19,516 nucleotides of DNA, taken from NCBI GenBank assembly GCA_033763435.1, contig JANRKN010000169.1:1-19516 (forward strand), read 5' to 3'. The stretch is from JANRKN01 sp033763435 (GTDB taxonomy: Bacteria > Planctomycetota > Phycisphaerae > Phycisphaerales > UBA1924). Below the pieces are notes generated by a model that saw only the letters and a program-made list of their open reading frames with translations, was not told the DNA's origin and did no database searches. The position numbers and the translations under genes are program-made. Each line of letters starts with the position of its first letter. The first letter of the stretch is position 1. Of this stretch, positions 13,572 through 19,516 are shown in pieces.

Positions 13572-13603
13572 AAAAAACACACGCCCGGCCTGAACCGGGC
13601 GTG
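13572..13603 (-). terminator. Rho-independent terminator of the second PEP-CTERM gene
   Basis: On the minus strand, a 9-bp stem (CACGCCCGG/CCGGGCGTG) with a 6-nt loop is followed by GTG and TTTTTT. It lies about 46 nt past the stop, and the stem is identical to that of copy A. Confidence 0.85.
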
Positions 13604-13711
13604 CGCGAAGAAACCGAGATGGACACCGGGCGCTCAGGCCCGATGCGGCTTAGCGACGGCGACGGCCCGCCGCGATGCCCGCCAGGCCCAGCAGCGCGAG
13701 GCTGCCCGGCG
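13580..13711. repeat. 3' cassette repeat, copy B (132 bp)
   Basis: This is the partner of 12769-12900, with 128 of 132 positions identical by eye. It covers the end of PEP-CTERM gene B, its 3' untranslated region and its terminator stem. Confidence 0.92.
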
Positions 13712-14330
13712 TCGGGATATTCGTGAACGTGATGTTGTCCACGCCCACCCAGTCAGTGAACGTGCCGGGCACCACGATGGCGTACGCGGCCGTGCCGCTG
13801 AACGTCACCGACAGGTTCTGCGCCGACGTGGCCGAGGTGTTCCCGGCGCGCACGTTGCCGAGCAGGTTGTTGCTCGCGTCGTACACGTCAAAGCCGGGTC
13901 GGAACCTCGTCGGGGTATAGCCGCCAGCAACGCCCAGGAAGAGCATCGACAGCGAGCCGGTCGCGCCGTTGGTGAAGTCGATGCGGAAGTTCGGCGTGCC
14001 GTTCTCAGCTGACCAGCCGGTGATCGAACGCAGGATGTTGCCCAGGCCCGAGGGGGCACCCACGCCGAGCGCGCCCACGTCGCCGCCCGTCGTGCTCACC
14101 GCCTGCATGTTCGTGTTCGTCGCCCAGTTGTTCGTGCCGTCACCCGACGCGCCCGAAAGCGGGTTGGCGCTGAACGTCGCGCCCCACGCGGCGTACTGGT
14201 TGGCGATCACCGAGTTCGCCGCGATCGTGTTGCCCGCGGCATCGGTGTTGAAGTTGATCGTGTACGTCTGGGCCGCGGCCATACCGGCCGACGCGGCCAA
14301 CACGGCCGCCGCGAACGCAAAGTTCTTCAC
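13650..14330 (-). CDS. Secreted protein with PEP-CTERM-like sorting tail (B)
   Basis: This 226-aa exported protein starts at GTG 14330, chosen because GGAGGAG lies 6 nt upstream; the frame remains open to 14465 but that part overlaps the leader and promoter. The signal peptide is MKNFAFAAAVLAASAGMAAA, cut before Gln21, and is similar to that of gene A. The passenger (21-205) is a Gly/Asn/Thr-rich, beta-strand-rich domain (FRIDFTNGATGSLSMLFLGV, then YAIVVPGTFTDWVGVDNITF) with the layout of PEP-CTERM 'choice-of-anchor'/lectin-like domains. It is not visibly related to A's passenger. The tail is PTPG (206-209), a hydrophobic helix and RRRR (223-226), identical to A from PGSLALLG onward. The role is likely a surface or matrix protein; its ligand is unknown. 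Confidence 0.88.
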   Translation of the reverse strand: MKNFAFAAAVLAASAGMAAAQTYTINFNTDAAGNTIAANSVIANQYAAWGATFSANPLSGASGDGTNNWATNTNMQAVSTTGGDVGALGVGAPSGLGNILRSITGWSAENGTPNFRIDFTNGATGSLSMLFLGVAGGYTPTRFRPGFDVYDASNNLLGNVRAGNTSATSAQNLSVTFSGTAAYAIVVPGTFTDWVGVDNITFTNIPTPGSLALLGLAGIAAGRRRR

Positions 14331-14349
14331 GGATCTCTCCTCCGTCACT

Positions 14350-14403
14350 CTGTGCTGTTGACGCGGGCCACGAGGCCCAGTGGAAACTCCGCCGACGGCA
14401 CAG
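14350..14403 (-). ncRNA. Structured 5' leader RNA of PEP-CTERM gene B
   Basis: A 14-bp outer stem (CTGTGCCGTCGGCG with CGTCAACAGCACAG, two A-C mismatches and one G-U) encloses GAGTTTCC and GGCC-TCGT-GGCC, as in gene A. The stem sequence differs from A while pairing is kept, which points to selection for structure. It begins at the predicted transcription start and ends 19 nt before the GTG start. Confidence 0.55.
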
Positions 14404-14409
14404 GGAGTG

Positions 14410-14438
14410 AGCGTACGGACGGTGTCGTTAGCTCGCAA
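14410..14438 (-). promoter_or_regulatory. Promoter of PEP-CTERM gene B (TTGCGA-N17-TACGCT)
   Basis: TTGCGA (14433-14438) and TACGCT (14410-14415) are 17 bp apart on the minus strand. The predicted start, near 14403, is the first base of the leader stem. It lies back to back with the promoter of the A-type carrier gene. Confidence 0.45.
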
Positions 14439-14458
14439 CATCTTTTTCTTCGATTCGC

Positions 14459-14486
14459 TTGACAAGCCCGCGGTTTGGATTAGGTT
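14459..14486 (+). promoter_or_regulatory. Candidate promoter of the A-type carrier gene (TTGACA-N16-TAGGTT)
   Basis: A perfect -35 TTGACA (14459-14464) is followed after 16 bp by TAGGTT (14481-14486), a weak -10. The leader would be about 190 nt. It contains three GATCCGG repeats (14646-14680) within a G-rich stretch and an 8-bp bulged hairpin near 14581-14600. Confidence 0.4.
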
Positions 14487-14686
14487 TGGTATGCCTTGCG
14501 CCGGTCGTCAGGCCCGGGCTTTGCCCAACCCTGTCTCCCGTGACCAGCCGCGTTGCGGGGGCATCGAAGACGCGGGGCGAAGGCTCTGGACCCAGAGGCC
14601 TGAACCTGCAACACTTGCGGGTACGAATGGATTCGGCGGGGGGAGTGATCCGGTCGGGATCCGGGGGAATGATCCGGGAGTTGACG

Positions 14687-15019
14687 ATGAGCGTGATTCT
14701 GAGCGAAACGGCTGCCCGCGAGATCAAGAACATCATCCAGCAGCAGGAGCTGGACGCCGACAAGGTCCGCCTGCGCGTCGGCGTCAAGGGCGGCGGCTGC
14801 TCGGGCTTCTCCTACGTGCTGGACCTCACCGAGACCCAGAAGGAGACCGACGAGCTCTTCGAGCAGCACGGCGTGAAGATCGTCTGCGACCCCAAGAGCA
14901 TGCTGTACCTCAACGGCGTGACGGTCGACTTCCGCGACGAGATCATGGGCCGGGGCTTCGTGTTCAACAACCCCAACGCCACCAGCACCTGCGGCTGCGG
15001 CTCGTCCTTCACCGCCTGA
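14687..15019 (+). CDS. A-type Fe-S carrier protein (IscA/ErpA/SufA family)
   Basis: This 110-aa protein carries the family's three cysteines: Cys38 in GGGCSGFSY and Cys102/Cys104 in STCGCGSSF. It delivers Fe-S clusters from the scaffold to target proteins. The length is typical (105-120 aa). GGGAG (14676-14680) lies 6 nt before ATG 14687; a longer in-frame start near 14459 is rejected because it would run through the promoter and the G-rich leader. It is on the same strand as iscS-iscU, separated from them by the two PEP-CTERM genes on the other strand, and has its own promoter and terminator. IscA, ErpA and SufA cannot be told apart from sequence alone, so no symbol is given. Confidence 0.94.
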   Translation: MSVILSETAAREIKNIIQQQELDADKVRLRVGVKGGGCSGFSYVLDLTETQKETDELFEQHGVKIVCDPKSMLYLNGVTVDFRDEIMGRGFVFNNPNATSTCGCGSSFTA

Positions 15020-15047
15020 GCCCCTCCAGACCCCCTCTGCACTTTGG

Positions 15048-15084
15048 CACGCCCCGGGCCCTCGGTCTGGGGCGTGTTCGTTTC
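15048..15084 (+). terminator. Probable terminator after the A-type carrier gene
   Basis: An 8-bp stem (CACGCCCC/GGGGCGTG) with a 13-nt GC-rich loop is followed by TTCGTTTC, 28 nt after the stop. Confidence 0.65.
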
Positions 15085-15237
15085 CCGCGGCCCACGAGGG
15101 GGACGGCAAGGTGTCGGCTGGTCAGGGCTTGACGGGCTCGCTAGACTGGAAGCCGGAGGTCCGGGTGCTTTGCACGCAGGTGTCTCGTCAGCCGTTGCAC
15201 GGATCGTGGAAACGGGGCTCGCCATAAAGGACTTTCG

Positions 15238-15732
15238 ATGAGCCAGGCCGCGATGCCATTAGGGACCAACCAGGGGTTCGCCCCGCCGACGGTGACGCAG
15301 TACAGCGTCTTCCTGTCCAACAAGGTCGGCCGGCTGCACGATCTGGTCCGCGCGCTGGAAGAGAACAACTGTCAGGTGTGCGCCCTGAGCGTGCACGAGG
15401 CGAGCGACCACGCGGTGGTGCGGGTGATCACCAATCGTTCGGCGGTGGCGCGCCGGGTGCTGCGCGACGCGAACCTGCCGTTCTCAGAGAAGGACGTGCT
15501 GGTCGTCGAGCTGAGCCGCGGGCACACGCTGGCGAGCATGTGTTTGTGTTTGCTGGGCGCGGAGCTGTTCATTCAGTTCGCGTATCCGCTGATGCTCAGG
15601 CCCAACGGCACGCCGACGATCGCGCTCGCCGTCGACGACCTGACGCTCGCGGGCCAGGTGCTGAGGCGAAAAGAGTTCCGGCTCTTCGGCGAGGCCGACC
15701 TGCCGAGCGTTCCCTCGGCCCACGACCACTAG
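15238..15732 (+). CDS. Tandem ACT-domain protein
   Basis: This 164-aa protein has no catalytic domain. After a roughly 20-residue lead comes a first ACT fold (21-90: YSVFLSNKVGRLHDLVRALEE, with the glycine turn typical of ACT domains). A second, more hydrophobic ACT-like half follows (91-152: ASMCLCLLGAELFIQFAYPLM, then IALAVDDLTLAGQVL). ACT domains bind amino acids or other small ligands and act as allosteric or regulatory modules. Such stand-alone proteins may be small-molecule sensors, but the ligand and target cannot be told here. AAAGGA 6 nt before ATG 15238 supports the start. A TAGACT -10-like box lies at 15142-15147. The gene appears to stand alone and converges with the dockerin-like gene. 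Confidence 0.82.
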   Translation: MSQAAMPLGTNQGFAPPTVTQYSVFLSNKVGRLHDLVRALEENNCQVCALSVHEASDHAVVRVITNRSAVARRVLRDANLPFSEKDVLVVELSRGHTLASMCLCLLGAELFIQFAYPLMLRPNGTPTIALAVDDLTLAGQVLRRKEFRLFGEADLPSVPSAHDH

Positions 15733-15770
15733 CCCGCGGCGGGATTGCCGGGCGGAACATCACGAAGGCA

Positions 15771-15803
15771 GAAGAAAACAGGGCTCCCGGTGGGGGAGCC
15801 CTG
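15771..15803 (-). terminator. Rho-independent terminator of the FN3/dockerin-like gene
   Basis: On the minus strand, a perfect 10-bp stem (CAGGGCTCCC/GGGAGCCCTG) with a 5-nt loop is followed by TTTTCTTC. It begins 33 nt after the stop at 15837. The plus-strand side lacks a T-run, so it serves mainly the minus-strand gene. Confidence 0.88.
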
Positions 15804-15836
15804 CGGCGTTTACAGCGGTCTGTCGGGGACGGGCGA

Positions 15837-17534
15837 TCAGAGCGTGCAGTTGAACGCGAGGACGAAGCGGGAGAAGTCGTCGGAGTCCACGAAGCCCGAG
15901 CCGTCAACGTCGGCGTTGCGGGTGCAGGAGGGGACGGGGTCGCCGACGCCGATGCAGCCCTGGCTGAAGTCGGCGACGAAGGCCACGAAGTCGTCGACGT
16001 CGACGAAGGTCGAGCCGTCATAGTCCGAGGCCGAGGGGCCGATGCTCAACGTGCGGGGACCGGAGGACGCGGCGGTCTGCCCGTTGGCGTTGACGGCGTC
16101 GACGCTCCAGAAGTACGTGACGCACGGCTCGAGAATGCCGCCGGAGACGGTGAAGGACGTGCCGCCGATGCCCGACTCATCGATGAGCGCGTTGGAGAGG
16201 TCCGCAGCGGTGGAGACCCGGAGGCGGTACGTCGTGGCGTTCGAGGCCGAACCCCATTCGAAGGTGGGCACGAACGAGCTGAGCGAGGCGGCGTTGTCGG
16301 GCGCGGTGAGGGCGAAGGCGCCGGGAGCGCAGATCGTGTTGAACGTGCGCGAGGCGGGCGAGCTGTTGGTCGAGCCCGAGGCGTTGACCGCCACGACGCT
16401 CCACTGATAGCTCAGGTTCGGATCCAGCGAGCCCGGGGGCAGCGTCAGCGTGGTGTCGGTGATGTCGGACTGCGTGAAGTAGATGTTGCCCGGGTCGCCC
16501 TCGACATGAACGAGGAGCGAGTAGCTGTCCGCGTTCGCCGCCCCCTGCCAGGTGAACGTGGGCTCGGTGCCGACGCAGTTCGCGCCCGCGGCCGGCGAGA
16601 TCAGGTCGAACGCGCCCGGCTGGCAGATCGTGTCGAACGTCCGCGACTCGGGCGTGCCGATGCGGGCGCCCTGCGGATTGATCGCTTCGACCTTCCAGAA
16701 GTACGACTGGCCCGCGGGGAGCGTGTCGGCCGGGGGCGTGAAGTTGGTGCCCGTGATGTTCGACTGAACCAGCGCGGGGTTCGAGAAGTCGGCGTTGGGC
16801 GAGACGGTCAGGGTGTAGGACGCGACGCCCTCGGCGCCGGTCCAGGTGAACGTCGGATTGCGGGGCTGGCAGGCCGAAGCGTTGGCCGGCGTGCTGAGGT
16901 TGAACGCGGTGGGGATCGACCCGCCGAGCATGACGACCTCGACGCCCGAGTCGGTCGCGTCGCCCAGGGTGATGGTGATGGTGTCGGTGGGGGAGGCGCC
17001 GATCCACTGGAGGTTGGCGTTGAAGTACCAGAAGCCGTTGTTGGCAAAGAAGCTCGAGGTGCCGGTGACATACTCAGCGGTGAAGGTCTGGCCCGAGGCG
17101 ATGCTGACGGCGTCGTCGCCCTCGCTGAGCCACTGCTGCTGGCCTCCGGCGTTGGTGAGATAAGCCGAGCCGCGGCCCGAGCTGAGCACGAGCTGCCCGC
17201 CCGTGTACGTCGCGGTGATGCGGACGGTGGTCTTGAGCTGCTTGGCGAGCGTGAGGTCGTTCAGCAGCGAGCCGGTGGCAAACAGGCTCCACGCCGAGCA
17301 GCTCGCGCCGGTGCCGTTGGCGACCAGGTTGCCGAAGACGCGCACGGTGTCATCGATGCCGTCGCTGTTGGTGTCCACCACGAGCGAATCAAGGTCGGCG
17401 GCCGGTGAGCACTCGGAGGTGACGTTGGGACCGAAGTCCAGCGAGATGCCGGTGGACTTGACCTGACCGAACGCCGAGCCGGCGCAGAGCGCGAGCAGCG
17501 CGCACGTTGAAAGTGCCTTGCGGCGGATATCCAT
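15837..17534 (-). CDS. Secreted FN3-repeat protein with dockerin-like C-terminus
   Basis: This 565-aa exported protein has a signal peptide (1-23, RRKALSTCALLALCAGSAFG, cut near Gln24). A beta-rich N-terminal domain of unknown type follows (25-205). Three fibronectin-III-like repeats cover about 210-305, 308-402 and 405-498. Each has PTF.W and a Y.W/YFW..V.A.N strand; the first two end in SRTF(D/N)TIC. The C-terminus has two EF-hand-like calcium loops, DYDGSTFVDVDDF (504-516) and DVDGSGFVDSDDF (542-554), of the dockerin type common in planctomycete exported proteins. GGAGGG upstream supports ATG 17534. Unlike the two neighbouring exported proteins it lacks a PEP-CTERM tail. It probably acts in cell-surface adhesion or assembly; the partner is unknown. 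Confidence 0.88.
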   Translation of the reverse strand: MDIRRKALSTCALLALCAGSAFGQVKSTGISLDFGPNVTSECSPAADLDSLVVDTNSDGIDDTVRVFGNLVANGTGASCSAWSLFATGSLLNDLTLAKQLKTTVRITATYTGGQLVLSSGRGSAYLTNAGGQQQWLSEGDDAVSIASGQTFTAEYVTGTSSFFANNGFWYFNANLQWIGASPTDTITITLGDATDSGVEVVMLGGSIPTAFNLSTPANASACQPRNPTFTWTGAEGVASYTLTVSPNADFSNPALVQSNITGTNFTPPADTLPAGQSYFWKVEAINPQGARIGTPESRTFDTICQPGAFDLISPAAGANCVGTEPTFTWQGAANADSYSLLVHVEGDPGNIYFTQSDITDTTLTLPPGSLDPNLSYQWSVVAVNASGSTNSSPASRTFNTICAPGAFALTAPDNAASLSSFVPTFEWGSASNATTYRLRVSTAADLSNALIDESGIGGTSFTVSGGILEPCVTYFWSVDAVNANGQTAASSGPRTLSIGPSASDYDGSTFVDVDDFVAFVADFSQGCIGVGDPVPSCTRNADVDGSGFVDSDDFSRFVLAFNCTL

Positions 17535-17857
17535 GGACCGAACCCTCCTTCACGCCTTCACGCCGGGGCCGCGGCGACCGGGGCTTGCACCACACAAAGC
17601 CTCACCGGTTCCGAACCCCGCGCCCGGATGCGACACGCGGACCCAGAGGGCCACGACGCTGCGAACCCGAACGCTGTTCCAACACATCGAACATACCACG
17701 CGATTCCTGCGCGGGCCAATGACCCTACGAGGGTGCAAGGTCCGAATCGAGTTATCCGCCGGAATAGACAGCGCCGACGACCGAGGCCCCGAACAAACCC
17801 CGGTCCGGTAACGCGGTCAATTTGGGCGACGCGCGCCTCGATGCTGCGCGGGCAGGG
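17535..17857. other. 323-bp intergenic region between serS and the dockerin-like gene
   Basis: No gene and no convincing terminator for serS is seen. The right part holds the promoter of the dockerin-like gene. Its roughly 150-nt leader contains the short inverted repeat GGTTC-G-GAACC near 17609-17620 but not the leader structure found before the PEP-CTERM genes. Confidence 0.45.
17690..17719 (-). promoter_or_regulatory. Candidate promoter of the dockerin-like gene (TTGGCC-N18-TATGTT)
   Basis: TTGGCC (17714-17719) and TATGTT (17690-17695) are 18 bp apart on the minus strand, giving a predicted leader of about 150 nt. Confidence 0.35.
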
Positions 17858-19291
17858 TCAGCGGATGACCTCGAGCCCGCCCAGGTACGGACGGAGCGCC
17901 GGGGGAACCCGGACCGACCCGTCGGCCTGCTGGTGATTCTCCAGGAGCGGGATCAGCACCCGAGGCGAGGCGATCACCGTGTTGTTGAGCGAGTGGCAGA
18001 AGGTCGTCTCCTTCGCCCCGGTGCCGCGATAGCGCATGTTCAGTCGCCGGCACTGGAAGTCGTAGAGGCGGCTGGCCGAGTGCGTCTCGCCGAACGCGCC
18101 CGCGGGGCTTCCGTCGGCGCCCACCTCGCCGCGCCCGGGCATCCAGCACTCGATGTCGACCATGTCGGCGTTCTTGGGGCCAAGGTCGCCCGTGCAGCAC
18201 TGGAGGAGCCGGTACGGCAGCTCGAGCATCTGCAGGATCTCTTCCACGAACCCGATCATCTTCTTGTGCCAGGCGCGGCTTTCGGCCTCGTCGTTCTTGC
18301 AGATCACGACCTGCTCGACCTTGTCGAACTGGTGGATGCGGTAGAGCCCGGCGGTGTCCTTGCCGGCCGCGCCCGCCTCGCGACGGAAGCACGTCGAAAC
18401 CGTCACGTACGCCAGAGGCAGCTGCGCCTCGTCCAGGATCTCGTTCTGGTGGATGCCCATGAGGCCCACCTCGCCCGTGCCGGTGAGGAACAGGTCCTGC
18501 CCCTTGCTCTTGGCCTCCGGGTCGTCGGCGCTCTGGCGCTGGCTCTCGGGGATGTGGTACGCCTGCTCGCGCCCGGCGGGGAAAAAGCCGGTGCCGACCA
18601 TCGCCTCTTCGCGGACGAGCACCGGGACGGACATCGCGCGGAAGCCGTGCTTGAGGATCATGTGGTTGAGCGCGAACTGCAGCACGGCCTGATGGAGCTG
18701 CATGCCCACGCCCGTCAGGATGTACGAGCGCGAGCCCGCGAGCTTCACGCCCCGCTCAAAGTCCGCGAGTTTCAGGTCGCGCACCAGCTCCAGGTGCGTC
18801 TTGGGCTTGAAGCCGCGCTGCGACGCGAAAGGCTGCGACGGGTCAAAGCCCGCGGGCGCCCACCGGCGGATCTCTTTGTTCCCCTCGGACCCGACGCCCA
18901 CCGGCACGTCCGCGTCGGGGGGGAGCGGGATCTGCAAGAGCAGCGTGTCAAGCTGCGGCGAGAGCTCGGCGATCACGGCCTCGGCCGCGGCGATCTTGCC
19001 CTTGAGCTCGTTCGGGCGCGCCTTGAGGGCGTCCAGCTCGGTCTGGATCTGCGCGGCCTCGGGTGAGCCCGGCGCGGCCTTCTTGAGGGCGCCCGACAGC
19101 TTGCCCATCTGAGGCCCCAGGTCCTTCTCGATCCGCTTCTGCTCGGCGCGGAGCGTCTCGGCCTCGGTCATCGCGGCGCGCTTGCGGGCGTCCAGGTCCA
19201 GCACGCGGTCGATGTCGGCCGGGATGTTCTTGAGCTTGGCGCCGGCGCGGAAACGGTCGGGGTTCTCGCGGAGAGCTTTGAGGTCGATCAT
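17858..19291 (-). CDS. serS: Seryl-tRNA synthetase
   Basis: SerRS charges tRNA-Ser with serine in the cytoplasm. The N-terminus MIDLKALRENPDRFR is canonical and is followed by the tRNA-binding coiled coil (about 27-115). Class II motif 2 is TCFRREAGAAGKDTAGLYRIHQF (300-322, Arg303). Motif 3 is SPRVLIPLLENHQQ (442-455), followed by the typical VPPALRPYLGG ending. The length of 477 aa exceeds the usual roughly 425, through inserts at about 249-264 and 388-400. Several usual bacterial signatures are altered: the TxE segment is LTGTGEVGL (269-277), REISSCSNF becomes GETHSASRL (401-409), and NGSGLA becomes NNTVIA (436-441). These resemble mitochondrial-type SerRS as I recall it. There is no Shine-Dalgarno site; a TACAGT box 8 nt upstream suggests a leaderless message. 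Confidence 0.96.
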   Translation of the reverse strand: MIDLKALRENPDRFRAGAKLKNIPADIDRVLDLDARKRAAMTEAETLRAEQKRIEKDLGPQMGKLSGALKKAAPGSPEAAQIQTELDALKARPNELKGKIAAAEAVIAELSPQLDTLLLQIPLPPDADVPVGVGSEGNKEIRRWAPAGFDPSQPFASQRGFKPKTHLELVRDLKLADFERGVKLAGSRSYILTGVGMQLHQAVLQFALNHMILKHGFRAMSVPVLVREEAMVGTGFFPAGREQAYHIPESQRQSADDPEAKSKGQDLFLTGTGEVGLMGIHQNEILDEAQLPLAYVTVSTCFRREAGAAGKDTAGLYRIHQFDKVEQVVICKNDEAESRAWHKKMIGFVEEILQMLELPYRLLQCCTGDLGPKNADMVDIECWMPGRGEVGADGSPAGAFGETHSASRLYDFQCRRLNMRYRGTGAKETTFCHSLNNTVIASPRVLIPLLENHQQADGSVRVPPALRPYLGGLEVIR

Positions 19292-19299
19292 GGGAGGCG

Positions 19300-19305
19300 A
19301 CTGTA
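19300..19305 (-). promoter_or_regulatory. -10 box (TACAGT) for serS, leaderless
   Basis: TACAGT on the minus strand ends 8 nt before ATG 19291. The sequence between (CGCCTCCC) has no Shine-Dalgarno site. Confidence 0.35.
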
Positions 19306-19373
19306 GGAACGGTGCCCGGGATTCTGCGCCGATTTCGGGCGGGCGGGTGCAACGCGGGGCGGGGCGTGTTCGT

Positions 19374-19379
19374 TACCAT
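19374..19379 (+). promoter_or_regulatory. -10 box (TACCAT) for the FHA gene, leaderless
   Basis: TACCAT ends exactly 6 nt before ATG 19386, so the predicted first transcribed base is the A of the start codon. Confidence 0.35.
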
Positions 19380-19385
19380 CCGTGC

Positions 19386-19516
19386 ATGCCGCTCTATGTC
19401 TTGAAGGCCATCCGCGGGCAGTCGGGCAACATCGCGCTCGGGCGTGAGAAGATCACGTTCGGGCGCCACCCGGACAACGCGGTGGTGCTGCAGGACGATC
19501 TGGCGAGCCGTCACCA
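19386..19516 (+). CDS. FHA-domain protein, 5' part only
   Basis: The frame is open from ATG 19386 to the window edge (43 codons). The product is MPLYVLKAIRGQSG, followed by ITFGRHPDNAVVLQDDLASRH. The latter is the start of a forkhead-associated domain, with the conserved GR and the SRH of the phosphothreonine-binding loops. FHA domains bind phosphothreonine peptides and often work with Ser/Thr kinases or in secretion systems. The domains that follow are outside the window. It is divergent from serS, with 94 bp between the starts, and no Shine-Dalgarno site is visible. Confidence 0.88.
   Translation, partial: MPLYVLKAIRGQSGNIALGREKITFGRHPDNAVVLQDDLASRH

Noticed and set aside
14331..14465. 45-codon N-terminal extension of PEP-CTERM protein B
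   Set aside because: It would overlap the promoter and structured leader and place the signal peptide internally; GTG 14330 follows a strong GGAGGAG.
14459..14686. 76-codon N-terminal extension of the A-type carrier
   Set aside because: A-type carriers are 105-120 aa, and ATG 14687 has GGGAG 6 nt upstream; the extension lies in the leader.
15129..15147. TTGACG and TAGACT as a promoter pair for the ACT gene
   Set aside because: The hexamers are only 7 bp apart, too close for a -35/-10 pair; TAGACT alone may still be a -10 box.
17609..17683. A third copy of the PEP-CTERM leader structure before the dockerin-like gene
   Set aside because: TCGTGGCCC occurs there, but GAGTTTCC and the enclosing long stem are absent.
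17822..19066. 414-codon plus-strand frame over serS
   Set aside because: Antisense shadow of seryl-tRNA synthetase.
1..19516. tRNA, rRNA, CRISPR arrays, insertion sequences, prophage
   Set aside because: No cloverleaf-like or rRNA-like sequence, no repeat-spacer array, and no transposase or integrase motif was seen in either strand by eye.

Overview
The window is about 70% GC. It looks like a piece of a planctomycete chromosome, most likely from the Phycisphaerae/Phycisphaerales. The reasons are: two short secreted proteins ending in a PEP-CTERM-like tail with a terminal RRRR; a secreted protein with fibronectin-III-like repeats and a dockerin-like pair of calcium loops; a very large, low-complexity secretin; and ordinary housekeeping genes scattered singly among them. 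No rRNA, tRNA, CRISPR array, insertion sequence or phage gene was seen.

Layout. Positions 1-752 (minus) hold the N-terminal 250 codons of a single-pass membrane protein resembling YfgM/TPR proteins. Positions 753-1270 are non-coding, with a four-copy 21-bp tandem repeat and an A-rich tract. Positions 1271-3169 (minus) hold a type III pantothenate kinase gene (coaX) followed 3 nt later by an MnmE-like GTPase; both lack residues that are normally key. Positions 3258-3669 (minus) hold a MNT nucleotidyltransferase overlapping a HEPN partner cut to 32 codons. A 44-codon CxxC open frame follows at 3703-3837 (minus). On the plus strand come a 403-aa protein of unknown function (3936-5147), a 1245-aa secretin (5684-9421), an anti-sigma-antagonist/anti-sigma-kinase pair (9667-10516), and iscS-iscU (10856-12661). 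Two PEP-CTERM-like genes lie on the minus strand (12839-14330). An iscA/erpA-type carrier (14687-15019) and an ACT-domain protein (15238-15732) are on the plus strand. A FN3/dockerin-like secreted protein (15837-17534) and serS (17858-19291) are on the minus strand, and the first 43 codons of an FHA-domain protein run off the right edge.

How the genes fit together. IscS, IscU and the A-type carrier are the core of an Fe-S cluster assembly pathway, but iscR, hscBA and fdx are not present and the two PEP-CTERM genes sit between iscU and the carrier. The STAS/RsbW pair is a partner-switching module whose sigma factor is outside the window. The secretin, the PEP-CTERM proteins and the dockerin-like protein all belong to the cell envelope.

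Most notable observation. The two PEP-CTERM genes share a full expression frame around unrelated middles: a TTGC-N17-TA..CT promoter; a long stem-loop whose outer stem falls at the predicted transcript 5' end and is conserved in shape but not in sequence, around constant inner elements (GAGTTTCC and GGCC-TCGT-GGCC); a Shine-Dalgarno site; a similar signal peptide; and a 132-bp, about 97% identical 3' block that covers the sorting tail and the terminator. This looks like a structured 5' leader RNA within a reusable surface-protein cassette.
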